Source: Mycolicibacterium tokaiense
GTDB taxonomy: Bacteria; Actinomycetota; Actinomycetes; Mycobacteriales; Mycobacteriaceae
Assembly (NCBI RefSeq): GCF_010725885.1
Contig: NZ_AP022600.1
Coordinates: 4,464,001-4,528,000, forward strand
Direction: 5' to 3'
Length of the DNA: 64,000 bases
The translations under genes were made by a program, and so were the position numbers. This document shows, in pieces, positions 18,548-28,339 of the stretch (the stretch's first letter is position 1; every line of letters begins with the position of its first letter). The notes beneath the pieces are model-generated. The model searched no databases. It was not told where the DNA came from and saw only the letters and a program-made list of their open reading frames with translations.

Positions 18548-18563
18548 CGAGAGGTTCCTCTCG
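18548..18563. repeat. Short perfect hairpin in the synthetase leader
   Basis: Inverted repeat with 7-base arms CGAGAGG/CCTCTCG and a 2-base spacer, between the iron box and the GTG start of the synthetase. Read on the minus strand it contains GAGAGGA, which could be the ribosome-binding site for the GTG at 18544 held in a stem. Whether it regulates translation is unknown. Confidence 0.5.
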
Positions 18564-18571
18564 AGGTTTGG

Positions 18572-18590
18572 GTAGGTTAACCTAACCTAC
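18572..18590 (-). promoter_or_regulatory. IdeR-type iron box upstream of the A-PCP-TE gene
   Basis: On the minus strand the 19-mer GTAGGTTAGGTTAACCTAC matches the mycobacterial IdeR consensus TTAGGTTAGGCTAACCTAA at 16 of 19 positions. It ends 28 bases before the GTG start and contains a TAACCT -10-like hexamer, so IdeR bound with Fe(II) would block transcription. The plus-strand gene starting at 18702 has its own TAGGGT -10 box at 18667 and lies on the other side. Confidence 0.85.
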
Positions 18591-18701
18591 TGGTGCGGGC
18601 AACTGGGACCCCGCCGCGCCGCCGCGAGTATGGCAACGCATCGTAGGCAGATCGGCCCGCTGCCCCTAGGGTGAGAGCCAGGACTGCAGACGGAGGCAGG
18701 C

Positions 18702-20516
18702 ATGGGGTGGTTCTGGCGGGTACTACGATGGTCGATCCTGTTGGGGCTCATCGCATTCGCCGTTTTGTGGCCACTGGGTTTCGCGCCGTTCTCCGGCGGC
18801 GGCGGCGACGTGGTCGAGGACCTGGTGACGATCACCGACTACCAGGTGGACTACGTCGTCGACCGCGACGGCAACCTGGAGGCCGTCGAGACGATCACCG
18901 CGGACTTCCCCAGCGACCGGCACGGCCTGTTCCGGTACTGGGACGTCGCCAACCAGAACAGTCCCCATGTGCGGCAGCCGCCGGACGTCACGTCGATCAC
19001 CCTCGATGGTCAACCCGCCGAGTATCAGATGCTTTGGGAGACGGGAAAACGGTTCCGGGTGGCCAAGATCGGCGATCCCGACCGGTACCTGACCCTCGGC
19101 CCGCACATCGTCGAGATCCGCTACCGCATCGCCGGCGTGCTGGACCCCGGTGGCACCGGAGCCGGAGCGCGATTCGCCAGCACCGACGGAGACCCCGACG
19201 CCGCGGCCTCGGTGTTCTACTGGAACGTCATCCCACCGGGCTGGAACAACCGGATCGAGCGGGCCCGCATCACCGTCAGCCTGCCCGGCCCCGTGCCCGG
19301 CGCCCAGTGCGCCGTCGGGATGGGGGCGGGCACCGACTGCGCCGGGCTCGACATCCGCGGGAACACCGTGACGATCGAGGCGACCGACCTGGCGCCGCGC
19401 ACCCCGGTCACGGTGCGCGCCGGCGTCGACATCCCCACTCCGCCGCGCGCCGAGGTGCCGTGGCCGTTCCCGTGGGACCGGGTGCTCGGGCAGTCCGAGA
19501 CCACGCTGGTGTGGGTGGGCGCCCTGACCGTGGCCGCAGCCGTGGCGGCCGTCGCCGTGTTCCGGACGACCGTTGAGAAAGAGCCGGGCTTCCCGCTGCA
19601 GTACGCCCCACCGGAGGGGGTGGGGCCGGTGCAGTTCGAGTACATCCGCACCGAGGCGGTGCCCAAGAACGGCCTGTCCGCCACGCTGTTCCACCTCGCC
19701 GAGCGCGGCCTGGTCGAACTGCACCAGGTGGGGGAGAGGAAGTGGGAGGTGCACGGCCGCGGTGAGGCGGGTGCCTGGGGGTCGGTGGACCCGGTGAGCG
19801 TCGCGGTGGGCTCGGCGCTGAAGGTGATGCGCCCGGGCCGGGAGTTCCGCGCGGACGGCACCGAGACCGCGGGCAAGAAGCTGTCCACCGCCAAGAAGGA
19901 CATGACCGAGGCGGTGCAGACGTGGGCACGGGACTCCGGCCTGCTGGTCGCCCGGCGCGGTGAGCTATGGGTGCGGGCGGCCAACGCCGTGGCACTGGTG
20001 CTGACGATCTGTGCGGCGTTGCGCCTGGGCTTCCCCGGCACCGTCTGGGTGATCCCGTTCGCGGTGTTCTTCGTGCTCACCGCACGCTCCTGGCGCGCCG
20101 GGGTGGGCACCCGACGCACGCCGGCAGGCCGCGAACTGTGGTCGCGGGCAGGAGGTTTCCACCGCATGCTGGCCACCGACTCCGCCCAGGCGCGCTTCGA
20201 CTTCGGTGCCAGGGCCGACCTCTACAGCGCCTACGTGCCCTACGCGGTGGCCGCGGGGGTGGCGGCGCTGTGGGCGCAGAAGTACCAGGCCGTGATGGGC
20301 GTGCCCGCGCCACTGCCACAGTGGTACCCCGTCAGCGATGGACACCAGAGCGTGATGAGCAGCTCCGGAGCAGGTTTCGACAGTTTCGAATCCGCCTTGT
20401 CGTCGTCGATCAGCGCCTACACCGCGTCGCAGTCCTCCAGCAGCAGCGGGGGCAGCAGCAGCGGCGGCGGTGGGGGCGGTGGTGGTGGTGGTGGAGGAGG
20501 AGGGGGTTCATGGTGA
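18702..20516 (+). CDS. DUF2207 membrane protein with poly-glycine tail
   Basis: A 604-residue membrane protein. It has an N-terminal hydrophobic anchor (residues 5-27), a beta-rich extracytoplasmic region (about 35-260) typical of DUF2207, a central transmembrane segment near 270-288, a second domain, and two transmembrane segments near 425-455. The C-terminus is a Ser/Gly region ending in a long glycine run, as in many DUF2207 proteins. GGAGGC precedes the ATG. The following gene is a LemA protein and overlaps by 7 bases; DUF2207 and LemA are frequent partners. Function is unknown. Confidence 0.88.
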   Translation: MGWFWRVLRWSILLGLIAFAVLWPLGFAPFSGGGGDVVEDLVTITDYQVDYVVDRDGNLEAVETITADFPSDRHGLFRYWDVANQNSPHVRQPPDVTSITLDGQPAEYQMLWETGKRFRVAKIGDPDRYLTLGPHIVEIRYRIAGVLDPGGTGAGARFASTDGDPDAAASVFYWNVIPPGWNNRIERARITVSLPGPVPGAQCAVGMGAGTDCAGLDIRGNTVTIEATDLAPRTPVTVRAGVDIPTPPRAEVPWPFPWDRVLGQSETTLVWVGALTVAAAVAAVAVFRTTVEKEPGFPLQYAPPEGVGPVQFEYIRTEAVPKNGLSATLFHLAERGLVELHQVGERKWEVHGRGEAGAWGSVDPVSVAVGSALKVMRPGREFRADGTETAGKKLSTAKKDMTEAVQTWARDSGLLVARRGELWVRAANAVALVLTICAALRLGFPGTVWVIPFAVFFVLTARSWRAGVGTRRTPAGRELWSRAGGFHRMLATDSAQARFDFGARADLYSAYVPYAVAAGVAALWAQKYQAVMGVPAPLPQWYPVSDGHQSVMSSSGAGFDSFESALSSSISAYTASQSSSSSGGSSSGGGGGGGGGGGGGGGSW

Positions 20517-21046
20517 CCTGGGTGCTGGTCGTGGTGCTGGCCATCGCGGTGGCGGTGCTGGTGGTGTTCGTCGCGGGCTACAACAAGCTGCGGGCCGCCG
20601 ACGTCCGCGCCGACGAGGCGCTCGGCGGCATCGACGTCGAGCTGACCCGACGGGCCTCGCTGATTCCGGCTCTGGTGCACACCGTCACCACTTTCGCCGC
20701 CCATGAACAGGCGGTGCTGGACCGCGTCAGCGCCGCCCGGGCTGCGCTGGATTCCGCCACCGGCGGGACGTCGGTGGCGGCCCGCAGCGCCGCCGAGGCG
20801 CAACTGGACACCGCTGTGGGCCAGGTGCTGGCGCTGGGGCAGAGCTACCCGCAGCTGTCGTCGTCGGCCAATTTTCTGGATCTGCAACGCACCCTCACCG
20901 ACACCGAGAACACCCTGGCCTTCGCCCGCCAGTACTACAACGACGCCGCGGCCACGGTGAACAGGCTGATCGGCACCATCCCCTGGATGTACGTCGCCAG
21001 CCGGGCCGGGGTGTCGCAGCGGGAGTACTACCAGACTCCGCGCTGA
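20510..21046 (+). CDS. LemA-family protein
   Basis: A 178-residue LemA-family protein: one N-terminal transmembrane helix (residues 4-24), YNKLR just after it, then long helices with [18 protein letters not shown] and the family segment [26 protein letters not shown]. The ATG at 20510 lies inside the end of the DUF2207 gene. The glycine codons of that gene (GGAGGAGGAGG at about 20493-20503) supply its Shine-Dalgarno sequence. LemA proteins face the outside of the membrane in related bacteria; their role is not defined. Confidence 0.88.
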   Translation: MVTWVLVVVLAIAVAVLVVFVAGYNKLRAADVRADEALGGIDVELTRRASLIPALVHTVTTFAAHEQAVLDRVSAARAALDSATGGTSVAARSAAEAQLDTAVGQVLALGQSYPQLSSSANFLDLQRTLTDTENTLAFARQYYNDAAATVNRLIGTIPWMYVASRAGVSQREYYQTPR

Positions 21047-21055
21047 GCCGGTCTA

Positions 21056-21061
21056 TAAACT
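21056..21061 (+). promoter_or_regulatory. -10 box for leaderless fmt transcript
   Basis: TAAACT in the context CTATAAACT, seven bases before the fmt ATG and with no Shine-Dalgarno between. Spacing predicts transcription starting at the ATG itself. No clear -35 hexamer is seen. Confidence 0.6.
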
Positions 21062-21068
21062 GGCGCGA

Positions 21069-21998
21069 ATGCGTCTCGTCTTCGCCGGTACCCCGGAACC
21101 CGCGCTCCCGGCGTTGCAACGGCTGATCGACTCACCGCGGCACGAGGTGGCCGCGGTGCTGACCCGTCCCGACGCGGTGTCCGGACGCCGCGGCACACCC
21201 ACCCCGTCCCCGGTGGCGCAGCTGGCCGCCGACCACGGCATCACGGTGCTCAAGCCCACCCGCCCCAACTCGCCCGAGTTCGTCGCCGAACTGGCCGGCT
21301 ATGAGCCGGACTGCTGCCCCGTGGTGGCTTACGGCGCCCTGCTGGGGGCCGGGCTGCTCGCGGTGCCGGCCCGGGGCTGGGTCAACCTGCATTTCTCGCT
21401 GCTGCCCGCCTGGCGCGGTGCCGCGCCGGTGCAGGCCGCCATCGCCGCCGGTGACGAGGTGACCGGTGCCACCACCTTCCAGATCGAACCCGACCTGGAC
21501 TCCGGACCCGTCTACGGCGTGGTCACCGAGACCATCAAGGACACCGACACCGCCGGTGACCTCCTGGCCCGACTCGCCGAATCCGGCGCGGTGTTGCTGG
21601 CGTCCACCCTGGACGGCATCGCCGAGGACGCGCTGGTGCCGGTGCCGCAGCCGGCCGAGGGCATCAGCGTGGCGCCCAAGATCACCGTCGAGGCCGCCCG
21701 GGTGCGCTGGGAGCTGCCCGCACATGTGGTGGATCGCCAGATCCGCGCGGTGACGCCCAACCCCGGCGCGTGGACCATGCTGGGCGACATGCGGATCGGC
21801 ATCGGACCGGTCACCCCGGTGGTCGACGATCTGGGTCTGGCGCCCGGGCAGCTGGCCGTGCAGAAGCGCCGGGTGCTGCTGGGCACCGGGTCCGCGCCGG
21901 TGGAACTCGGCACCGTGCGGGCGCCGGGGAAGAAGCCGATGAACGCCGCCGACTGGGCCCGCGGGGCGCGGCTCGACGAGCAGGTGCGCGCGTCATGA
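21069..21998 (+). CDS. fmt: Methionyl-tRNA formyltransferase
   Basis: Formylates initiator Met-tRNA. The 309-residue protein has [16 protein letters not shown] at the N-terminus, the folate-binding/catalytic region [20 protein letters not shown] (residues about 107-126) and the downstream [13 protein letters not shown] with the conserved Asp. The C-terminal domain carries the usual tRNA-binding extension. The stop overlaps the rsmB start as ATGA. Order fmt-rsmB-rpe-ribD is conserved in mycobacteria. Confidence 0.96.
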   Translation: MRLVFAGTPEPALPALQRLIDSPRHEVAAVLTRPDAVSGRRGTPTPSPVAQLAADHGITVLKPTRPNSPEFVAELAGYEPDCCPVVAYGALLGAGLLAVPARGWVNLHFSLLPAWRGAAPVQAAIAAGDEVTGATTFQIEPDLDSGPVYGVVTETIKDTDTAGDLLARLAESGAVLLASTLDGIAEDALVPVPQPAEGISVAPKITVEAARVRWELPAHVVDRQIRAVTPNPGAWTMLGDMRIGIGPVTPVVDDLGLAPGQLAVQKRRVLLGTGSAPVELGTVRAPGKKPMNAADWARGARLDEQVRAS

Positions 21999-23422
21999 GC
22001 AACCATGACCGCTCGAATCGGGACCGTCCGAACCAGCAGCGCCGCCAACCTCCGCGGCGGCCGCAGAGCCGCCCGGCGCGCACTCCGCTGGACCCCGCGC
22101 GCCGCGCCGCCTTCGACGTGCTGCGTGCGGTCTCCGAGCGCGACGCCTACGCCAACCTGGCCCTGCCCGCGCTGCTGCGCGACCGCGGAATCACCGGCCG
22201 CGACGCCGCTTTCGCCACCGAACTGACCTACGGCGCCTGCCGCAGCCGCGGCCTGCTGGACGACGTGATCAGCGCCGCGGCCGGGCGGCCGGTGAGCGAC
22301 ATCGACCCGGTGCTGCTGGACCTCCTGCGCCTCGGCGCCTATCAGCTGCTGCGCACCCGGGTGGAACCGCACGCCGCGCTGTCCACCACCGTCGACCAGG
22401 CGGGTATCGAATTCGACAGTGCGCGTGCCGGTTTCGTCAACGGAGTGTTGCGCACCATCTCCCGTCGCGACGAGGCGAGTTGGGTGGCGGAGCTGGCGCC
22501 GCCGCAAAGCACCGACCCGGTGGGGCATCTGGCGTTCACCCATGCCCACCCGCGCTGGATCGCCCAGGCGTTCACCGATGCCCTCGGCGCCCGCGCCGGC
22601 GAGCTCGATGCCCTGCTGCGCAGCGACGACGAACGCCCCACGGTGCACCTGGCGGCGCGCCCGGGGCTCCTGACGGCCGACGAGCTGGCCGCCGCCGTCG
22701 ACGGCGAGGTGGGGCGGTACTCGCCGTATGCCGTCTACCTGCCCGGCGGTGACCCCGGCGCGCTGGAGCCGGTGCGCCGCGGCCAGGCCCTGGTCCAGGA
22801 CGAAGGCAGCCAGTTGGTCGCCCGCGCCCTCACCCTGGCCCCGCTGGAGGGCCCCGACACCGGCCGGTGGCTGGACCTGTGCGCGGGCCCCGGTGGCAAG
22901 ACCGCGATGCTGGGCGCCCTGGCGGGGCAGAACGCGACGGTGACGGCCGTGGAACCGGCACCGCGGCGTGCAGAGCTGGTGGAGCAGAACGCCGCCGGGT
23001 TGCCGGTGACGGTGCTGCGGGTCGACGGCCGCGAATCCGGCCTGGAGCCCGGCTTCGACCGGGTGCTGGTCGACGCCCCCTGTACCGGGCTCGGCGCGTT
23101 GCGCCGCCGCCCCGAAGCACGCTGGCGGCGCACCCAGTCCGACGTGCCCGAGCTGGTCAAACTCCAGCGTCAGCTGCTGGCCGCGGCGATCGCGCTGACC
23201 CGGCCGGGTGGAGTGGTGCTGTACGCGACGTGCTCGCCGCACCTGGCCGAGACCGCGGGTGTGGTGGCTGATGCGCTGCGCAGGCAGCCGGTGACCGCGC
23301 TGGACACCCGGCCGCTGTTCGCCCCCGCCGACGACCTGGGCGACGGGCCGTACGTGCAGTTGTGGCCGCACCGACACGGGACCGACGCCATGTTCGCCGC
23401 CGCCCTGCGCAAAGATGTCTGA
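21995..23422 (+). CDS. rsmB: 16S rRNA m5C967 methyltransferase RsmB (Fmu)
   Basis: A 475-residue SAM-dependent rRNA cytosine-5 methyltransferase. It has a basic N-terminal leader, a NusB-like helical domain (residues about 30-160) and the catalytic domain with [16 protein letters not shown] (SAM binding), [18 protein letters not shown] and [11 protein letters not shown], which hold the two catalytic cysteines. ATG 21995 overlaps fmt by 4 bases; the open frame upstream is a shadow of fmt. Translation is thus coupled to fmt and, at the 3' end, to rpe. Confidence 0.95.
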   Translation: MSNHDRSNRDRPNQQRRQPPRRPQSRPARTPLDPARRAAFDVLRAVSERDAYANLALPALLRDRGITGRDAAFATELTYGACRSRGLLDDVISAAAGRPVSDIDPVLLDLLRLGAYQLLRTRVEPHAALSTTVDQAGIEFDSARAGFVNGVLRTISRRDEASWVAELAPPQSTDPVGHLAFTHAHPRWIAQAFTDALGARAGELDALLRSDDERPTVHLAARPGLLTADELAAAVDGEVGRYSPYAVYLPGGDPGALEPVRRGQALVQDEGSQLVARALTLAPLEGPDTGRWLDLCAGPGGKTAMLGALAGQNATVTAVEPAPRRAELVEQNAAGLPVTVLRVDGRESGLEPGFDRVLVDAPCTGLGALRRRPEARWRRTQSDVPELVKLQRQLLAAAIALTRPGGVVLYATCSPHLAETAGVVADALRRQPVTALDTRPLFAPADDLGDGPYVQLWPHRHGTDAMFAAALRKDV

Positions 23423-24116
23423 GGTGACCAGCTTGCCGAATCTCCGGAATCCCCTGATTGCACCGTCGATCCTGGCCGCCGATTTCGCCCGGCTGGCCGA
23501 CGAGATGGCGGCCATCGAGGGCGCGGACTGGGTGCACGTGGACGTGATGGACGCGCACTTCGTGCCCAACCTCACCCTGGGGTTGCCCGTGGTGCAGAGC
23601 CTGCTGGCCGCCACCGACATCCCGATGGACTGCCATCTGATGATCGAGGACCCCGCCCGGTGGGCGCCGCCGTACGCCGAGGCCGGCGCCTACAACGTGA
23701 CATTCCATGCCGAGGCCACCGATGATCCCATCTCGGTGGCCCGTGACATCCGCGCGGCCGGCGCCAGGGCGGGCCTGTCGATCAAGCCGGGCACGCCGAT
23801 CGAGCCCTACCTGGAGATCCTGCGGGACTTCGACACCCTGCTGGTGATGTCGGTGGAGCCCGGCTTCGGCGGGCAGAGCTTCATCCCCGAGGTGCTGGCC
23901 AAGGTGGGCACCGCCCGCAGGCTGGTGGACTCCGGGGAGCTGACCGTCGTCGTCGAGATCGACGGCGGCATCAGTGCCGACACCATCGAGATGGCGGCCG
24001 AAGCCGGCGTGGACTGCTTCGTCGCGGGTTCTGCCGTCTACGGCGCCGACGACCCCGCCGCAGCGGTCGCAGCCCTGCGCCGCGCCGCTGCGGCCGCCTC
24101 GCCGCACCTCGGGTGA
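23415..24116 (+). CDS. rpe: Ribulose-phosphate 3-epimerase
   Basis: A 233-residue TIM barrel of the pentose phosphate pathway that interconverts ribulose 5-phosphate and xylulose 5-phosphate. Visible family motifs are APSILAADF (start of barrel), [16 protein letters not shown] (metal ligands), [17 protein letters not shown] and VEIDGGI. ATG 23415 overlaps the rsmB stop by 8 bases and the GTGA at the end couples it to ribD. It supplies the pentose-phosphate branch whose oxidative genes lie near 61-64 kb. Confidence 0.96.
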   Translation: MSEVTSLPNLRNPLIAPSILAADFARLADEMAAIEGADWVHVDVMDAHFVPNLTLGLPVVQSLLAATDIPMDCHLMIEDPARWAPPYAEAGAYNVTFHAEATDDPISVARDIRAAGARAGLSIKPGTPIEPYLEILRDFDTLLVMSVEPGFGGQSFIPEVLAKVGTARRLVDSGELTVVVEIDGGISADTIEMAAEAGVDCFVAGSAVYGADDPAAAVAALRRAAAAASPHLG

Positions 24117-25126
24117 GTACGGACGCCGTCGGGCAGGCGATGACGCTGGCGGTCGACGCCGCCCGGCACGTCAAAGGTGCCACCTACCCGAACCCGCCGG
24201 TGGGTGCGGTGATCCTGGACCGCGACGGCGTGGTGGCCGGGGTGGGCGGCACCGAACCCGCAGGCGGCGCCCACGCCGAGGTGGTGGCGTTGCGGGCCGC
24301 CGGCAGCCGCGCCGAGGGCGGCACGGCGGTGGTCACCCTGGAGCCGTGCAACCACCATGGCCGTACCCCGCCGTGCGTGGATGCCCTGCTGGCCGCCGGG
24401 GTCTCGGCGGTGGTGTTCGCCGTTGCGGACCCCAATCCGGTGGCCGCGGGCGGCGCCGACCGGTTGCGGGCCGCCGGGGTACAGGTGCACGCCGGTGTCG
24501 AGGCGCTCGCAGTCGAAACCGGGCCGCTGCGGGAATGGCTGCACCGTCAGCGCACCGGCCGCCCGCACATCACCTGGAAGTACGCCGCCAGCCTGGACGG
24601 CAGGAGCGCGGCCGCGGACCGGTCCAGCAAGTGGATCACCGGTGAGCAGGCGCGCGCCGACGTGCACCGCCGCCGGGCCGCCGCGGACGCCATCGTGGTG
24701 GGCACCGGAACGGTGTTCGCCGACGACCCCACCCTGACGGCCCGGCTGCCCGACGGTGCGCCGGCCGACCACCAGCCGCTGCGGGTGGTGGTCGGCGTCC
24801 GCGAGATCTCCCCGGACGCCAACGTCCTCAACGACGACTCGCACACCATGGTGATCCGCACCCACGATGTGCACGAGGTGATCCGCGCGCTGGGCGACCG
24901 GACCGACGTCATGGTCGAGGGCGGGCCCACCCTGGCGTCGGCGTTCCTGCGGGCCGGGGTGGTGGACCGGATCCTGGCCTACGTCGCGCCGGTGCTCCTC
25001 GGCGGGCCGATGACCGCGCTCGGCGACATCGGGGTGCCCACCATCGCCCGGGCGCAGCGGTGGCGGTTCGAGGGCGTGACCGCGCTGGGGCCGGATCTGC
25101 TGCTGTCGCTGGTGCCCGAGGGCTGA
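24113..25126 (+). CDS. ribD: Bifunctional riboflavin deaminase/reductase RibD (RibG)
   Basis: Second and third steps of riboflavin synthesis. The N-terminal deaminase domain has the zinc motif HAEVVAL and [11 protein letters not shown] (residues about 50-85); the C-terminal reductase domain has [14 protein letters not shown] and [13 protein letters not shown]. Length 337 is typical. It sits apart from ribE-ribBA-ribH (35.8-38.2 kb), separated by the accessory glycosyltransferase block and P55/LprG. Confidence 0.95.
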   Translation: MSTDAVGQAMTLAVDAARHVKGATYPNPPVGAVILDRDGVVAGVGGTEPAGGAHAEVVALRAAGSRAEGGTAVVTLEPCNHHGRTPPCVDALLAAGVSAVVFAVADPNPVAAGGADRLRAAGVQVHAGVEALAVETGPLREWLHRQRTGRPHITWKYAASLDGRSAAADRSSKWITGEQARADVHRRRAAADAIVVGTGTVFADDPTLTARLPDGAPADHQPLRVVVGVREISPDANVLNDDSHTMVIRTHDVHEVIRALGDRTDVMVEGGPTLASAFLRAGVVDRILAYVAPVLLGGPMTALGDIGVPTIARAQRWRFEGVTALGPDLLLSLVPEG

Positions 25127-25160
25127 GCACCCCCGCCACAACCCGTGTCACCATGGAGGG

Positions 25161-26138
25161 GTGAGGTGGTCACGGTGGGCGTCCGGCGTGCTGGGTGGCA
25201 CCCTGCTGGCCGCGGGCATCGCCGGTGTCACAGCACATTTCATCGATCCCGTCAGTGACACCGCGACCATCGTCGCGGCCTTCACCCCCGTGCTGGTGCC
25301 GGCTGCGTTGATCGCCTCGGTGGTGTTCGCCGTGGGCAGACGGTGGTGGGCGGCCGGGCTGGCGGTGGTGGTGACTGCGGTGGGGCTGTGGTCGCAGGCT
25401 CCGCTGTACCGCGCCGACACCGCACACGCCGCCGGGGTGGAGCAACCGAGCGTACGCATCCTGCAGGCCAATATCATGCTGGGACAAGCAGATCCGGGTG
25501 CGCTGGTGTCCACGGTGCGGGACCGGTCGGTGGACGTCCTGACCGTGATCGAGCTCACCGATGCCGCGGTCGCCGGCCTCGATGACGCGGGGCTGCGTGA
25601 GCAGTTGCCGTACGCGGTGACGTTTCCGCGCTTCGGCGGCGGCGGTGCGGGCATCTTCTCGCGATATCCGCTGCGCTCGGGTGAGCTGTTGAATGGGTTC
25701 GCGCTGAACAACATCCGTGCGGAGATGACCGTGCCCGAAGCCGCCCCCCTGGCGGTGTACGCGCTGCACCCCATCCCGCCGTTTCCCGAGCCGTCCTGGA
25801 AATGGGCCGCAGAACTGGAGCACCTGCAGGCGCTGCTCGGCGATGAATCGGAGGACATACTCATCGGCGCGGACTTCAACTCGACGTTCGACCACAAACG
25901 TTTCCGTGACCTGCTCGCCGGTTCCGGTTCCGCCGGCTCGCCCGAGCTGCTCGACGCCGCCGAGCAGGTGGGCGCCGGCATCGTCGCCACCTACCCGGCG
26001 GGACGGCGGATCCCGCCGGTGCTGGCCATCGACCGCATCCTGGCCCGGGGAGCCAGTCCGGTCTCCTTCGCCAGGGTGGACCTACCCGGCTCCGACCACT
26101 ACGGCGTGGTCGGCGAGGTTCGGCTGGATCAGCGCTAG
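25161..26138 (+). CDS. Membrane-anchored endonuclease/exonuclease/phosphatase-family protein
   Basis: A 325-residue protein with two or three N-terminal transmembrane segments (residues 7-90) followed by an EEP-fold domain. The latter shows LQANIMLGQAD, VDVLTVIELTD (catalytic Glu), GGAGIFSRYPL, LIGADFNST (Asp and Asn) and GSDHYGVVGEV (catalytic Asp/His). The active site probably faces outside. EEP proteins of this shape hydrolyse phosphodiesters in nucleic acids or lipids; the substrate is unknown. GAGG lies just before the GTG start. It shares a CTAG with the converging gene for both stop codons. Confidence 0.85.
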   Translation: MRWSRWASGVLGGTLLAAGIAGVTAHFIDPVSDTATIVAAFTPVLVPAALIASVVFAVGRRWWAAGLAVVVTAVGLWSQAPLYRADTAHAAGVEQPSVRILQANIMLGQADPGALVSTVRDRSVDVLTVIELTDAAVAGLDDAGLREQLPYAVTFPRFGGGGAGIFSRYPLRSGELLNGFALNNIRAEMTVPEAAPLAVYALHPIPPFPEPSWKWAAELEHLQALLGDESEDILIGADFNSTFDHKRFRDLLAGSGSAGSPELLDAAEQVGAGIVATYPAGRRIPPVLAIDRILARGASPVSFARVDLPGSDHYGVVGEVRLDQR

Positions 26139-28339
26139 TTGCCGCCCCATCGGGTACCGCCGAGGGCGCCGTCGCCGGGATTGATCTCGTCTTCCTGCAG
26201 TGCCTTGGCTCCCGGGTAGCGATAGACCACCGTCTGTCCGTCGCGGTGGATCTGCTCCCAGTTGGGTGCGGTGTTCAGGAACTGCTGGAACTTCTCGATC
26301 GAGTCGTCCGGATACTCCTGGTAGTAGTGCAGGGCAGTGTTGGACTGCTCGCTGAACACGACGTAGGTGGGGAACGTGTTGTTCTCCACCGACCACTGGA
26401 AGGCACCGGCCTGGTCCGCGGTGGGGAACGTGGATCTGTCCTGGGGCATGTCGGCGTTCAGCGGCTGATCGAAGTAGGGATCCTGCAGCGTCTGCGCGGC
26501 GTAGTGGTCGTTGAGCCGGGTGGGCATACCGCCCGGTTGCATCATGATGATGCGGGTGCCGGGTTCGATCTGCGCGGTCAGCTGGTCCATGTAGTCGACC
26601 TGACTGCGCGTCTCGAGCACCATGGGCCACAGCGCCACATACGCGTGCAGGCCGGCCAGCGACGTGACCGTCACCCACACCCAGGCCAGCAGCGGGCCGC
26701 GGCGGGCGGCCCCCGCCCGGTGCCGGATGTTGCGGGACCGGTTGAGCGCGACGGTGATCGCCGGGGCGATCAGCAGCCCGCACCCGAGCAGCCCGTACAG
26801 ATACACCCGGAAGATCGCCTCGCCGCCATAGCTCTGTCCGAGCAGCAGCGCCACCGGCGAGAACGCCAGTAGTGCCGGCGCCAGCGCGGGCCGGCCGCGG
26901 CGGCGCAACCAGAGGGCGCACGCGGCGGCGCTGACGAAGATGACCGCGGACAGCCCGCGGCACACCCCGGAGGTGAACACCTTTTCGATGGTGCCCACCG
27001 CCGCGACGTTGCTGGACGCGTTGTCCAGGGGGTTACCACCGGACAGGATGCCGTAGGGGGCCACCGCGTCGAAGTTCACCACCAGATAAGCGCCCGCGAT
27101 CACCGCCATCGCACCCACGGCCCACCACGGCCGGGCCCGCCTGGTGACCACCAGCAACCCGGCGGTGAACAGCAGCCAGAACGGCGTGAGCTGGTGGCTG
27201 GGCACGATGGCCGCGAACGGAATCACCGCCAGCACACCGGCGGTGCGGCTGGTCGGCGACGCCAGCAGCAGCGCCAGCACCCCGTAGGCCAATACCACCG
27301 CCCAGGACTGCGGGGAGAAATAGTCCTGCCCCACCCAGTTCGCGATCTCCACCACGTACGCCGCGGCCAGCGCAGTCCGCCTGCTGTACCTCAGGATTCG
27401 CGCCGCGGAGAACACCGTCAGCGCGATCAGGACGTGGATGGCGGGCGTGATCACGTGGGCCAGCGCGATGGGCGCCAGGCCGGTCAGATCGCAGAACCAG
27501 GCGGCGACGACAAAAAACGACGGCCACTGCGCGTAGATGTCGGTGCCGTCGGGGGTGATGGCGTTGTGCGTCAGGATGTAATCCGTCACCGCGATGTGCT
27601 TGTAGGCCCAGTCGTAGAGCGGAACCTCGGTGGCCAGCGTGGTGGTCAGCCGGGAGATGACGATGGCAGCACCCAGCGCGGCGACCGCGGTGCCCAGCAT
27701 CCGGCGGCGCAGCGCGAGCAGGAAACCGGTGGAGCACAACACGAGTGTGACGGCCAGCAGCGGCCCGGTGCCGGAGAAGAGCAACCCCAGGAACCCGGCG
27801 TCCAGCCCAGGCAGCCCGGGCAGGGCAGCCGCCCAGATCACCAGGGCGAGTGCCACCAGGATCACCGCGGGTTGGCGCACCACCCCACTCACCGACACCC
27901 CGGGGCTCGGCAGGCGCAGACGGTGACGCTCCGGCCAGCCGTGGCGCGAGTACCACAGGCCGCTGCCGGCCGCCACGGCCGCCGCGCCGACGACCAGGAG
28001 GGCGTGGGGGTGCCACAGCGAGGCCCAGATGGCGCCGGTGGTCACGATGGTGGTCAGGGCCATGCCCAGCACGGGCACGGCAGCCAGTCGGGCGCGTGGC
28101 GGGATGTGCACCCAGCTGAGCAGGGCCGCGCCGGGGCCCAGCAGGATGAACGCGGTCAGTAGCAGCGCCCGCGCCGCGGCGGGAAGCGGCAGCAGCGCCA
28201 GAAAGCCGGCCGCCGCGCCCGCGGCGGCGATGTCGGCGGGCCGCGCACCCAGGCTGACGCGCGCAGCGGTGGGGGAGGGACGCGTTGGTGCGGCAACTGC
28301 GGACGCCTCGGTGTCATCTCCGACGAGTGGTTGCATCAT
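26135..28339 (-). CDS. Large polytopic membrane protein of the glycan operon
   Basis: A 734-residue protein with many hydrophobic helices (from about residue 25 to 550) and an extracytoplasmic C-terminal region of roughly 170 residues. A loop with TLATEVPLYDWAYKHIAV...THNAITPDG, rich in charged residues, resembles the first outer loop of lipid-linked-sugar glycosyltransferases, but no family-defining motif was recognised. Start ATG 28339 forms an ATGA overlap with the upstream GT2 gene; ATG 28336 has a better-spaced GGAG. As last gene of the operon it could transfer or export the glycan made upstream. Specific function is not claimed. Confidence 0.75.
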   Translation of the reverse strand: MMQPLVGDDTEASAVAAPTRPSPTAARVSLGARPADIAAAGAAAGFLALLPLPAAARALLLTAFILLGPGAALLSWVHIPPRARLAAVPVLGMALTTIVTTGAIWASLWHPHALLVVGAAAVAAGSGLWYSRHGWPERHRLRLPSPGVSVSGVVRQPAVILVALALVIWAAALPGLPGLDAGFLGLLFSGTGPLLAVTLVLCSTGFLLALRRRMLGTAVAALGAAIVISRLTTTLATEVPLYDWAYKHIAVTDYILTHNAITPDGTDIYAQWPSFFVVAAWFCDLTGLAPIALAHVITPAIHVLIALTVFSAARILRYSRRTALAAAYVVEIANWVGQDYFSPQSWAVVLAYGVLALLLASPTSRTAGVLAVIPFAAIVPSHQLTPFWLLFTAGLLVVTRRARPWWAVGAMAVIAGAYLVVNFDAVAPYGILSGGNPLDNASSNVAAVGTIEKVFTSGVCRGLSAVIFVSAAACALWLRRRGRPALAPALLAFSPVALLLGQSYGGEAIFRVYLYGLLGCGLLIAPAITVALNRSRNIRHRAGAARRGPLLAWVWVTVTSLAGLHAYVALWPMVLETRSQVDYMDQLTAQIEPGTRIIMMQPGGMPTRLNDHYAAQTLQDPYFDQPLNADMPQDRSTFPTADQAGAFQWSVENNTFPTYVVFSEQSNTALHYYQEYPDDSIEKFQQFLNTAPNWEQIHRDGQTVVYRYPGAKALQEDEINPGDGALGGTRWGGN

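Noticed and set aside
21512..23620. 702-codon open frame opposite fmt, rsmB and rpe
   Set aside because: Shadow of three certain genes; low-complexity composition and no domain.
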